From: an uncultured Eubacteriales bacterium
GTDB taxonomy: Bacteria > Bacillota > Clostridia > Oscillospirales > Acutalibacteraceae
NCBI GenBank assembly: GCA_949293815.1
Contig: CASFEZ010000005.1
Span: forward strand, 94,540 to 158,539
Reading direction: 5' to 3'
DNA length: 64,000 nucleotides
Below, in pieces: positions 50,974-59,139 of the stretch. The position numbers and the translations under genes are program-made. How positions within the stretch are numbered: the first letter of the stretch is position 1; every line of letters starts with the position of its first letter. The notes under the pieces are model-generated. The model was given only the letters and a program-made list of their open reading frames with translations. It was not told where the DNA came from and did no database searches.

Positions 50974-53364
50974 TTATTTCAATTCCACAATCGTAACACC
51001 GTTTTCACCCTCGCCGTACACGCCGCTGCGGTAGGATTTGACGGCGGGGTGCCCCCTCAGGTATTGCCCGACTGCTTTGCGCAAAACCCCGGTGCCCTTG
51101 CCGTGTACAACGGTCAGTTCTGTCAATTTTGCCATCACGGCGGCATCCAGAAAACGATCCAGTTCCAAAACAGCCTCATCGGCATTCAGCCCCCGCAAAT
51201 CGCAGCGGTTGCTCACTTTTGCGGTTGCCCGGCTTTCCCCGGTGGTGCGCAGTGAAGCCGACGGCTCTTTTTTGGCTTTGCTGCCCAAAAGACGAATCTG
51301 CGTTAGCTTCACCCGCGTTTTCAGCATACCGGAACGCACTTCCACCATGCCGTTTTTATCGGGCAAGGCAAGCACCTCGGCTTCACTGCCGATTCCCGCC
51401 AGTTTTACACGGTCGCCGATTTGCAGCGGACGGGGCAGCTGATAGGAACCGTCGTCCATCTCCGCCGCGACCGGGTCTGCTGCCTGTTCCAGCGACGGCA
51501 ATTTCTGGCGCATAACCTGCCGGGCTTTTGCTGCCAAATCCGTCAAATTGCCGCGCCCCGCGAGTTCTTTTTTTAATGTCTGAATTTCATCCGCCAGCGC
51601 CGCTGCGTCCCGCCTGGTTTTTTCAATGATACGACGGCTCTCGCCCCGGGCGTTTTCCAGTAGTTTTTCCGCGTCTTTTTTTGCTTTTTGGCGGATTTCC
51701 TCTGCTTCGTGAAGCCTGTTCTCGGCTTCGGCCGCGCTGGCTTCGGCAGCGGCTTTTTCCTGTTCCATGGAAAGCCGGCTGCGCTCCAGCGAATCCACAA
51801 CATCTTCAAAACGGGTGTTTTCCGCCGATACCAATTCTCTGGCGCGGTCTACTACCGCCATATCCATCCCCAATCGTTCGGTAATGGCAAAGGCGTTGGA
51901 GCGCCCGGGCACGCCGATCAAAAGACGATAGGTGGGCTTCAGGGAGGCGACATCAAATTCACAGGAACCGTTCTCTACACCGGGGGTGTCCAGCGCATAG
52001 GCTTTCAGCTCCGCATAGTGCGTGGTTGCGGCGACCTTACAGCCCATGCTGTGCAGCCGCTCCAAAATTGCCATCGCCAGCGCCGCGCCCTCTACCGGGT
52101 CGGTTCCCGCGCCCAGCTCGTCAATCAGCACCAAACAGCCCTCCCCTGCTTTTTGCAGAATATCAATGATATTCACCATATGGGATGAAAAGGTGGAAAG
52201 GGACTGCTCAATACTCTGTTCATCGCCGATGTCGGCGTAAATATCGGAAAAAACACAGACACGGCTGTTTTCCGATGCGGGAATCATCAGCCCGCATGCC
52301 GCCATGAGGGACAGCAGCCCTACGGTTTTAATCGAAACCGTTTTTCCGCCGGTATTCGGACCGGTGATTATCAATACATCAAAGGTTTCGCCCAAAAAAA
52401 TATCCACCGGCACCACCTTCTGCGCGTTCAGCAGCGGGTGGCGCGCTTTCTTCAAATCCACAATGCCCTGATCATTGAGCGCCGGGCAGGTGGCCTTCAT
52501 ATCATATGCCATGCGCGCTTTAGCAAAAATCAAATCCAGCTCCAGCGCCCGCCGGTACCCGGTCTGGATCGATGTTTTCTCCATACCCGCCTCTGCGGAA
52601 AGGGCTGTCAAAATCCGCTCTATCTCGTCCCGCTCTTTGCTTTCCAGCACCTTAATTTCATTGTTCGCTTCCACCACGGCGGTCGGCTCAATGAATACCG
52701 TGGCGCCGCTGCCGGAGGTATCATGCACCAGCCCGCCGATTTCACTGCGGTACTCGCTTTTGACCGGCACAACGAACCGTCCGTTGCGTTGGGTGACAAT
52801 GGATTCCTGTAAATATTTCTGATAGGTCTGAGAGTGAATCAGCTGATCCAGCCGCTCCCGAATGGCAGAAGACTGCCGCTTGATTTTACGGCGGATATCC
52901 GCCAGCGCCGGGGAGGCGTTGTCCGCAATCTTCTCTTCCGAAAGGATCGCGGTATTGATTTTATTTTCTAAAAACTGATTGGGAATCAGACCGGAAAACA
53001 GCCCGTCCAGCGTTGTTTCTACGCTCACCTGCTTGCGGTGCCACTCGGAAAGGGAACGAATCACCCGCAAAACCTCGGCAATGTCCAACAGCTCCCGATT
53101 GTTCAAAACACTGCCCGCAGCGGCTCTGGCCAAAGCGTTGTCCACATTGCGCAGCCCGCCGAAGGACGGTCCTCCGAATTTCGCCAGCAGCATATGCGCA
53201 TCGTCGGTTTGCCGCAGCAGCTTCTGCGCCGCCGCGCACTGCCGCTCGGGACGCAGCGCCTCGGCCATTTCGCGGCTGTCCGCACAGGAAGTATAGGTTC
53301 CCAACAGAGCGAGAATTTTGTCCAATTCCAGCGCCTGTTCATGTCGATTTACCGTTTGTTTCAT
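50974..53364 (-). CDS. mutS2: MutS2 with C-terminal Smr domain
   Basis: A 796-residue MutS-type ATPase acting in suppression of recombination and rescue of collided ribosomes in other Firmicutes. Walker A is GPNTGGKTVSIKT and Walker B is CLVLIDELGAGTDP. A long coiled coil (about 520-640) and a C-terminal Smr domain (CDLRGLNADEAVLELD, VVHGKGTGVLRKAV) follow. The ATG overlaps the gdpD stop as ATGA, so the two are translationally coupled. Confidence 0.96.
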   Translation of the reverse strand: MKQTVNRHEQALELDKILALLGTYTSCADSREMAEALRPERQCAAAQKLLRQTDDAHMLLAKFGGPSFGGLRNVDNALARAAAGSVLNNRELLDIAEVLRVIRSLSEWHRKQVSVETTLDGLFSGLIPNQFLENKINTAILSEEKIADNASPALADIRRKIKRQSSAIRERLDQLIHSQTYQKYLQESIVTQRNGRFVVPVKSEYRSEIGGLVHDTSGSGATVFIEPTAVVEANNEIKVLESKERDEIERILTALSAEAGMEKTSIQTGYRRALELDLIFAKARMAYDMKATCPALNDQGIVDLKKARHPLLNAQKVVPVDIFLGETFDVLIITGPNTGGKTVSIKTVGLLSLMAACGLMIPASENSRVCVFSDIYADIGDEQSIEQSLSTFSSHMVNIIDILQKAGEGCLVLIDELGAGTDPVEGAALAMAILERLHSMGCKVAATTHYAELKAYALDTPGVENGSCEFDVASLKPTYRLLIGVPGRSNAFAITERLGMDMAVVDRARELVSAENTRFEDVVDSLERSRLSMEQEKAAAEASAAEAENRLHEAEEIRQKAKKDAEKLLENARGESRRIIEKTRRDAAALADEIQTLKKELAGRGNLTDLAAKARQVMRQKLPSLEQAADPVAAEMDDGSYQLPRPLQIGDRVKLAGIGSEAEVLALPDKNGMVEVRSGMLKTRVKLTQIRLLGSKAKKEPSASLRTTGESRATAKVSNRCDLRGLNADEAVLELDRFLDAAVMAKLTELTVVHGKGTGVLRKAVGQYLRGHPAVKSYRSGVYGEGENGVTIVELK

Positions 53365-54122
53365 TTTGCTTCTTCTATATCCGGTTTCTTGTCACGAAAA
53401 GCCTGTAGCCGGTCGGGCACATCGGTAATCAGCCCGTCCGCGCCGATGGTCTGCATTTTTCTTGCGCAGGAAACATCGTTTACCGTCCAACAGTTGACGA
53501 CCATTCCCGCTTCGTGCGCCTGCCGGATCATCTCCTCGTTTATCATATATTTATAAGGATGCAGCGCCGAACACCCCAAGCGGGCGGCGTGCTGCAATAA
53601 ATTTTTGCGGTTTTCCCAATAGGCTTTTTTCGTAAAATCATAGAGCAGCGCCGTATGAACGGAGCTGTCCACATCTTTCGACCGGCGCAAAACCACCGGG
53701 TCAAAAGAGGAAATCAGGATATGGTCGCTTAAGCCCTTTTCCGCCGCTATTTTTAAGGTTTCATCCACCACCGAATAATCTTTATTATACGGCGTTTTGA
53801 TTTCAATATTGATAATCTCCAGCCCGGCCGCCAAATCCAAAAAATCCGTCAGCAGCGGAATTTTTTCGTCAGAAAATTCCGCGCTGAAATAGCTGCCGAA
53901 ATCAAATTGCAGCAGCTGTTCATAGGTCAGGTCGTTGATATAGCCTTTTCCGTTCGAGGTTTCATCAATATTTGGGTTATGACAGATAACCACTTGCCCG
54001 TCTTTGGTCAAATGCACATCGGTTTCAAAGCCGTCAATATGCATCTCCCTTGCCACGCGAAAAGCAGCAAGGGTATTTTGCGGTGCCCGTTTGTTGGCGC
54101 CGCGATGTGCGATCAATTTCAC
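53361..54122 (-). CDS. Glycerophosphodiester phosphodiesterase
   Basis: A 253-residue GDPD enzyme with IAHRGANKRAPQNTLAAF, ETDVHLTKDGQVVICHNPNIDETSNG and INIEIKTPYN, which carry the catalytic His residues and the metal-binding Glu/Asp. It is cytoplasmic and hydrolyses glycerophosphodiesters from lipid turnover. I prefer the GTG at 54122, which has GGGGG at proper spacing; an ATG at 54137 is possible. Coupled to mutS2. Confidence 0.92.
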   Translation of the reverse strand: MKLIAHRGANKRAPQNTLAAFRVAREMHIDGFETDVHLTKDGQVVICHNPNIDETSNGKGYINDLTYEQLLQFDFGSYFSAEFSDEKIPLLTDFLDLAAGLEIINIEIKTPYNKDYSVVDETLKIAAEKGLSDHILISSFDPVVLRRSKDVDSSVHTALLYDFTKKAYWENRKNLLQHAARLGCSALHPYKYMINEEMIRQAHEAGMVVNCWTVNDVSCARKMQTIGADGLITDVPDRLQAFRDKKPDIEEAK

Positions 54123-54145
54123 TTCGCATACCCCCATTCCTGTTT

Positions 54146-54174
54146 ATTGTACTATAAAACCGGCTGCTTGGCAA
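54146..54174 (-). promoter_or_regulatory. Promoter of gdpD-mutS2
   Basis: Minus strand TTGCCA (54169-54174), a 17-bp spacer and TACAAT (54146-54151). The transcript leader would be short. Confidence 0.5.
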
Positions 54175-54237
54175 CGGCTATTTTCCGAAAACCCCAGTCC
54201 CGGGGCGGCATTTATCAGAAAATTTTCCTATATTTTC

Positions 54238-54266
54238 TTGAAAAAAGCACAGCGGTCTTGTATAAT
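54238..54266 (+). promoter_or_regulatory. Promoter of the DtxR-family gene
   Basis: TTGAAA (54238-54243), a 17-bp spacer and consensus TATAAT (54261-54266). A CTGCATGCAG palindrome lies between promoter and ribosome binding site at about 54281-54290. Confidence 0.75.
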
Positions 54267-54304
54267 AGAGGTAATATCGCTGCATGCAGGGAAGGTGAAA
54301 GCGC

Positions 54305-54709
54305 ATGAAAATTCAGGAATCCGCAGAAAATTATTTGGAAACCATTTTGATTCTACAGCGCCGCAACGGCTCCGTCCGTTCGGTGGACATCGGCAACGAG
54401 CTTTCGTTTTCCAAACCCAGCGTCAGCGTTGCCATGAAAAATTTGCGGGAAAACGGCTATATTGAAATGGCGGCGAACGGTTTCATCACCCTGACGGATA
54501 AGGGGCGCGTAATTGCCGAAACCATGTATGAGCGGCATACCATGCTCTCCGACTGGCTGATCCGCCTTGGCGTAGACGCCAAAACTGCGGTGCGCGACGC
54601 CTGCCGTATGGAGCATGTCATCAGCGCCGAAAGCTTTGAAGCCATCAAACGCCATGCCGCCGGCAATTCCGGCAAAACAAATAGTGAAAACGAATTCAGC
54701 CGGACATGA
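54305..54709 (+). CDS. DtxR-family metal-dependent repressor, short iron-type form
   Basis: A 134-residue regulator with the family winged helix (ENYLETIL, SVRSVDIGNELSFSKPSVSVAMKNL) and the start of the metal-binding dimerisation domain. In DACRMEHVIS the Cys-Glu-His set matches the DtxR/IdeR iron site rather than the MntR set, while the N-terminal ligand position is Asn instead of Met or Asp. The C-terminal SH3-like domain of DtxR is missing, as in MntR-size proteins. It probably represses iron uptake; feoAB in this window is an obvious candidate target. Confidence 0.88.
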   Translation: MKIQESAENYLETILILQRRNGSVRSVDIGNELSFSKPSVSVAMKNLRENGYIEMAANGFITLTDKGRVIAETMYERHTMLSDWLIRLGVDAKTAVRDACRMEHVISAESFEAIKRHAAGNSGKTNSENEFSRT

Positions 54710-54743
54710 GCACAGCTTCGGCAAATACTTACATAGAAGACGA

Positions 54744-54780
54744 GGGATGCAGCGCACAAAAACGCTGCATCCCCATTTTT
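54744..54780 (+). terminator. Terminator of the DtxR-family gene
   Basis: Stem GGGATGCAGCG / CGCTGCATCCC with an eight-base loop, followed by a T-run. Confidence 0.9.
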
Positions 54781-54870
54781 ATGCCACATTCTTAAAACGG
54801 CATACACAGACCGCCGAACCGCCGCATCCATCGCTTTTCCTATGAAGCACGGCGCTCATTTGCAGTTATT

Positions 54871-56526
54871 TCATTGATAATATGCTGTAAGCCCGTTATA
54901 AATTCCTCTGGCAAGTGCCTGTTGGGTGCTTGCCAGTTGTAACGTGGCGCGCTCTTCGCTGTTGGTCAAAAAGCCAAGCTCAATCAGTACCGCCGGGCAC
55001 CCTTCATTTCTTGCCACCTGGAAGGCATAGAAGCGAATATCCCGATCCACCTTGGAATAATTGGCGGAAGAGGTGCTGTACACCGAGGAACGATAGGCGT
55101 TGACCAGACCGTCCTGTAAACTCTGGGCATAGGGCTTTGACCATGGGTAGAAGTAATATACACTCACACCGGCGGCGGAGGGAGAATCGGTGGCAACATC
55201 GCAATGAATGGAAAGGAACATATCCGCCTCCACCTCGCGGGTTAAATCCACCCGTTCGGTCAAGGAGATATTCGTATTATCGCTGCGCGTCATCACAACG
55301 GTTGCGCCTGCTGCCTCCAGTAGTGATTTCAGATAGATAGCGGTATTTAAATTGATAGGCGCTTCATATACGCCGCTGTAGCCACCGCCCGGGTCACTGC
55401 CGCCATGTCCGGGGTCAAGCACAATGGTTTTGCCCGCAAGCCCCGTTCCCTGATTTTTTGCGGAAATACGGAAGTATCCGTTATCGGTCATGGAAACCGT
55501 GCAGCCATAGAACGCGCCGGCTTCGGACAGATACAAACGCAGATTGGTTATTTTTGTAGCCGACTGGGTTGACCAGACAGCGGAGGAAAAGACACTGGTC
55601 GCCGGAAAGCGCAAGCTGCCGCTGCCCGCCGTTGTATTATAAAAACGCAAATCGATATAAGCAGCCGTATATTCACCGCTGAACTCCCGCCCGGAATAAT
55701 TGGCATTGGTTTGCGAAACAAAGGTTACCGGCACCTGCCAGTCGGTTTTAATGTATAAATCCGTTGCGTTCTGCGAACAGGCAACGCCCATTGCCTCTAC
55801 CGTGTTGTCCGGTAAGCGGTATCCGGCGGACAGATAGGTGACATCCGCCGCTTCGATTTTAACGCCGGATGTAAGCCGGTAAACCGCTTCACCCTCTATG
55901 GTCACCGGTCCGGAGGATACATAATCAATGGTACCCCGGCAATACGGCGTGGTTTGGGCATTAGAGAGCATATTATTCAAACCGGAGGGCGTCATTTCTG
56001 CATATGCCGCCGTGGTAATAATCATGGCAGCCGTACCGAGTCCATGATTTGCATAGGGGGATAAGAGCGCATTTGCCGGCAGCGATGACGGATCAAAGCC
56101 GGAATCGGCAGGCTCTGTTGTGGTCGGTGCTTCTGTGGTCGGCGGTTCCGTAGTAGGCGGCTCGGTGGTCGAATTGTCCACCAGTTCGTCATCCCCCGGT
56201 TCATCCCAGGGCAGAACAAAAGATTCCTGTCCGCACAGACCAACAGCATACCGCAGCAAAATACGCGCATCGGCAGTGCTCACCAGTCCATCGCCGTTGC
56301 AATCGCCGAACACCAGCACGCCCGCCTCAGCCGCAGCAGCTGTCACCTCCGGCGTTTCCAGCCGCACGCTGATGCGCAGCACCAGCCGCGCGTCAGCGGT
56401 GCGGATACTGCCGTCGCCATCGATATCGAACAACGCCGTAAAGGAATCCACCGCATTTGCCGCAGGAACAAACAGCGTCATACACAGACCGCATAAAACC
56501 AAAAAAGCGGTCAATCGTTTTCTCAT
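54871..56526 (-). CDS. Secreted N-acetylmuramoyl-L-alanine amidase with N-terminal dockerin
   Basis: A 551-residue exported protein. Signal peptide 1-25; dockerin about 30-97 with DIDGDGSIRTADAR and DCNGDGLVSTADAR; Thr/Glu/Pro linker (118-140); a beta-rich middle region (about 150-360) of unknown family; Amidase_3 domain 367-546. Zinc ligands His374 (LDPGHGG), Glu388 (YEAPINL) and His441 (SIHCD), and catalytic Glu516 (LIELGFL), are all present. It should cut the MurNAc-L-Ala bond in peptidoglycan. The dockerin on a cell-wall enzyme, placed at the N-terminus, is unusual. It follows the dockerin operon after the terminator at 56.57 kb, and I see no clear promoter of its own. Confidence 0.92.
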   Translation of the reverse strand: MRKRLTAFLVLCGLCMTLFVPAANAVDSFTALFDIDGDGSIRTADARLVLRISVRLETPEVTAAAAEAGVLVFGDCNGDGLVSTADARILLRYAVGLCGQESFVLPWDEPGDDELVDNSTTEPPTTEPPTTEAPTTTEPADSGFDPSSLPANALLSPYANHGLGTAAMIITTAAYAEMTPSGLNNMLSNAQTTPYCRGTIDYVSSGPVTIEGEAVYRLTSGVKIEAADVTYLSAGYRLPDNTVEAMGVACSQNATDLYIKTDWQVPVTFVSQTNANYSGREFSGEYTAAYIDLRFYNTTAGSGSLRFPATSVFSSAVWSTQSATKITNLRLYLSEAGAFYGCTVSMTDNGYFRISAKNQGTGLAGKTIVLDPGHGGSDPGGGYSGVYEAPINLNTAIYLKSLLEAAGATVVMTRSDNTNISLTERVDLTREVEADMFLSIHCDVATDSPSAAGVSVYYFYPWSKPYAQSLQDGLVNAYRSSVYSTSSANYSKVDRDIRFYAFQVARNEGCPAVLIELGFLTNSEERATLQLASTQQALARGIYNGLTAYYQ

Positions 56527-56538
56527 ATACTCACCTCA

Positions 56539-56561
56539 AAACCGTTGGAAACGGTTTCCAA
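56539..56561. promoter_or_regulatory. Two overlapping palindromes before the dockerin-amidase gene
   Basis: The 17-bp perfect palindrome TTGGAAAC-G-GTTTCCAA (56545-56561) overlaps a second perfect inverted repeat AAACCGTT-GGA-AACGGTTT (56539-56557). They lie 13-35 bases before the start codon. The outer form resembles LacI-family operators; the two pairings exclude each other, so an RNA switch between two hairpins is also possible. Confidence 0.5.
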
Positions 56562-56570
56562 TCTTCAAAA

Positions 56571-56608
56571 AAGCTGCCGCGAATCCAGTCAAAGATTTGC
56601 GGCAGCTT
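56571..56608 (-). terminator. Terminator of the dockerin operon
   Basis: Ten-base outer stem AAGCTGCCGC / GCGGCAGCTT, extended by an AATC/GATT pair, followed by a T-run on the minus strand. It lies between the cohesin-like gene and the amidase gene. Confidence 0.85.
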
Positions 56609-56729
56609 TATGCTGTTTTGGTTATCTTGCGCATAGCCGCAAATAATCGGCACGCGAAACAGAAAGAGCTGTATTGACAACAAGCGGCTTTCCTGCTCTT
56701 TTTCTCTGCATAAACGCGCAGCTACAGCC

Positions 56730-57878
56730 TTAATCAGCGTTCAGCAAAAGATAATAGGAAAGGCTTTCCGGACGGCGCTCCATCGGGCGACCGCTGGAAG
56801 ATGTCCAGTTATACGAGCTGTCATCCTTGACCGACAGCGTAAGACTGGTTCCAAGGTTGTCTGATGTCAGCACCCGGAAGGTCATGCTGCCCAAATACAG
56901 TTCCCCGTCCGGCGCGGCATCTGTCAGCGTAAACATGCCAAGCAGCTGATCCACATTCATCGGCCGGAAGTTCAAATCACTGAGCGCCTCATTCGCTGTA
57001 AAACCGGTATATTCCAGCAAGTCGGAATCATACGCCATCTCCAGCGTCCCCGCTTGTAAGGAGCGCACATTTTTAACATACAGTTCCAAACGCACGATTC
57101 CGTCTGCGGATTTTACACTGGTAATCCGAAATGCAGGCGCGGTCGGATCCGCCGTAACCGGTTCTGTGGTTGTCGGCGCCGGTACAGTCGTATTGACATC
57201 GTCACCGGTTATCTCTTCCGAAAAATCCGGTCGGCTGGGGCGGGACGGTGTTCCGGTATAAATAATAGTGGTTCCGGTAGCCGTTTCCGAAGGATCCCCG
57301 GTACCATCATTCGGTCGTGTAGTCGAATCGGATTCCCCGGGAACAGTTCCCGGCTCCTCTGTTACCGGCTCCGAACCGTCTGGCAGAGTTGTCTGCTCAT
57401 CCTGACCATCGGTTTGCGAAGTGGACGCCGTATGGTTATTGTTCGGATGGGTCGGGCGCGCGGTTGTCGTCGGTGTGCGCGACGTTGTAACGGCAGATGT
57501 GCCGAAAATATTATCCCAATTGCGGGTGGTGCGCGGCTCCGTGGTGGTAGCAGATACCGTCACCGGCTCGGTGGTAAATTTATCGTAAAAATACGATTCA
57601 TCATATATACCAATGGCCACCTGCAAAATCAGCCGCGCGTCCCGGCTGCGCACTACATCATCGCCGGTCACATCACACACCAGATATTGCTCTGCGGTAT
57701 AGCCGTCATCCAGCTGGGTTGCCATACGAAGCGCTATACGCGCGTCCGCAGAAGTAATACGACCGTCCAGATTGCCGTCCCCCATTTTTAAGGTATCGGC
57801 AGAACCGAATAAATATAAGCAGCCCAGCAGAATAGCGAAACACACCAGCAACGCCGGTATTCTTTGTATGCGTTTCAT
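56730..57878 (-). CDS. Dockerin protein with C-terminal cohesin-like domain
   Basis: A 382-residue exported protein. Residues 1-27 are a signal sequence; LLGC around Cys20 could serve as a lipobox. The dockerin is about 30-92 (NLDGRITSADAR and TGDDVVRSRDAR). A very long Thr/Pro/Ser/Gly linker runs from 100 to 247. The C-terminal domain (about 248-355) reads like a cohesin: VRLELYVKNVRSLQAGTLEMAYDSDLLEYTGF, then GMFTLTDAAPDGELYLGSMTFRVL. The order of an amphipathic strand, L-x-Y-D-S-x-x-L-E, and a late G-x-M-x-F strand fits the cohesin jelly roll. It could bridge dockerin proteins. Last gene of the four-gene dockerin operon. Confidence 0.75.
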   Translation of the reverse strand: MKRIQRIPALLVCFAILLGCLYLFGSADTLKMGDGNLDGRITSADARIALRMATQLDDGYTAEQYLVCDVTGDDVVRSRDARLILQVAIGIYDESYFYDKFTTEPVTVSATTTEPRTTRNWDNIFGTSAVTTSRTPTTTARPTHPNNNHTASTSQTDGQDEQTTLPDGSEPVTEEPGTVPGESDSTTRPNDGTGDPSETATGTTIIYTGTPSRPSRPDFSEEITGDDVNTTVPAPTTTEPVTADPTAPAFRITSVKSADGIVRLELYVKNVRSLQAGTLEMAYDSDLLEYTGFTANEALSDLNFRPMNVDQLLGMFTLTDAAPDGELYLGSMTFRVLTSDNLGTSLTLSVKDDSSYNWTSSSGRPMERRPESLSYYLLLNAD

Positions 57879-57891
57879 AGATAACAGCGCC

Positions 57892-59064
57892 TTATGCAGT
57901 TGTCTTCATGTTCAGAGATTCCATAAATTCTGTCAGCGCAGTGATATCAAACAGGCTGACCTCCGACATATTGTCGCGGCTGAAATAACCGGACGGATCG
58001 GGATTGTATTCATCAATCACCATACGCGCGGTCAGCACATCCTCGGCGGTATAACCTTCAACAATATCCGCCTGATAGAAATCTCTGCCCTCGTGCTGTA
58101 ACAGATAATATTTCTGATAGCCGCCGTTTTCGGTCGTTTCCGTTACAACGAAATATTCCACGCCGTCAACCACTTCGGTTTCGCCGTCAACGCCGTCAAG
58201 CGAATCGTATGTACGAACCGTAATGACTGCGCCTTCCAGATCGGGCATCTCAAATTTTTCACCAAGCATACCGGCCAAAGTCGCAAGCACGTCGGGATTG
58301 ATACCAACATACTGGTTGGTCGTGTAGTTCAAAAGATACATGGAAGATTCCACATTATTGACCAGATTCAATTCTTCTTCGATGATAACGCCGACATCCG
58401 CGCCGTTGAACAAATCAGCGGAGCGGTTGAAATACTTGTGCGTTACAACCTCTTTCGTATTGACAATACCAACCGTATGGGTTTCGCTCTCATGTGCGCT
58501 CTCAACCGTAGCTACGGATTCTGTATCGCCGGAATAAGTATAGATGGTTGCCTTCACATAGCATTCATCATCTACAGAATAAGCAGGCTCGGTCACAGGA
58601 GGTTCGGTTACCGGAGGTTCCGTTACAGGGGGTTCCGTTACAGGCGGCTCCGTTACAGGCGGCTCCGTTACAGGGGGTTCCGTTACCGGAGGCTCTGTGG
58701 AAGGCTCTGTAGAAGGCTCTGTCGGAGCAGTGGGAATCGGGGTGGAAGAAGGCTCTTCTGTTGTAGACTCTTCGATTTCAGAAGGCTCATCCAGTTTAAC
58801 AGCAACACGCAGAGCAAGGCGGGCATCATTACTCTGGATCAGACCATCGTCATTCATATCCGCAATGACAAGCTCCTCATCCGTAAACGCTTCGTCCAAC
58901 TGAACGGCGACACGAAGAATGGAACGCGCCTCCCCGGTGCTTACCGAACCGTTGCCGTCCAGATCCCCCTTTACGCGGGCGCCCGACGCAAACATGGTCA
59001 GGCTGACGAACACAATGACGCCCATGCAAGCTGCTATAACAGCAGAGAGTCGATTTTTTTTCAT
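57892..59064 (-). CDS. Dockerin protein with TEPPV repeats and beta-rich C-terminal domain
   Basis: A 390-residue exported protein: signal peptide about 1-28, dockerin 33-92 (DLDGNGSVSTGEAR and MNDDGLIQSNDAR), a linker with seven perfect TEPPV units, and a 225-residue C-terminal domain. That domain contains SSMYLLNYTTNQYVGI, VEYFVVTETTENGGYQKYYLL and a helical end (FDITALTEFMESL). It matches in order the C-terminal domain of the next two dockerin proteins and resembles LolA/LppX-like folds. Its function is unknown. The ATG at 59064 follows AAAGGA. Confidence 0.8.
   Translation of the reverse strand: MKKNRLSAVIAACMGVIVFVSLTMFASGARVKGDLDGNGSVSTGEARSILRVAVQLDEAFTDEELVIADMNDDGLIQSNDARLALRVAVKLDEPSEIEESTTEEPSSTPIPTAPTEPSTEPSTEPPVTEPPVTEPPVTEPPVTEPPVTEPPVTEPPVTEPAYSVDDECYVKATIYTYSGDTESVATVESAHESETHTVGIVNTKEVVTHKYFNRSADLFNGADVGVIIEEELNLVNNVESSMYLLNYTTNQYVGINPDVLATLAGMLGEKFEMPDLEGAVITVRTYDSLDGVDGETEVVDGVEYFVVTETTENGGYQKYYLLQHEGRDFYQADIVEGYTAEDVLTARMVIDEYNPDPSGYFSRDNMSEVSLFDITALTEFMESLNMKTTA
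58587..58700 (-). repeat. 15-bp tandem repeats encoding TEPPV
   Basis: Seven in-frame 15-bp units (GTTACAGGCGGCTCC-like on the plus strand, with silent and near-silent differences such as GGAGGT and GGGGGT) plus one degenerate unit. They form the rigid linker of the dockerin protein. Copy number is likely to vary between strains. Confidence 0.8.
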
Positions 59065-59139
59065 ACCATGAATTCCTTTCCTTTGTTTTCTTTCTATTAT
59101 CAGACGAAAATCGTCAAATAACCACAATATGTAACAACA

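Noticed and set aside
56730-57878. Calling the cohesin-like protein a secure scaffoldin
   Set aside because: Only one cohesin-like domain is visible, without a profile score; kept as an inference in the findings.
58587-58700. Short regular repeats that might suggest a CRISPR array
   Set aside because: Units are 15 bp without spacers, in frame, and encode TEPPV in a surface protein linker; no cas genes are present.
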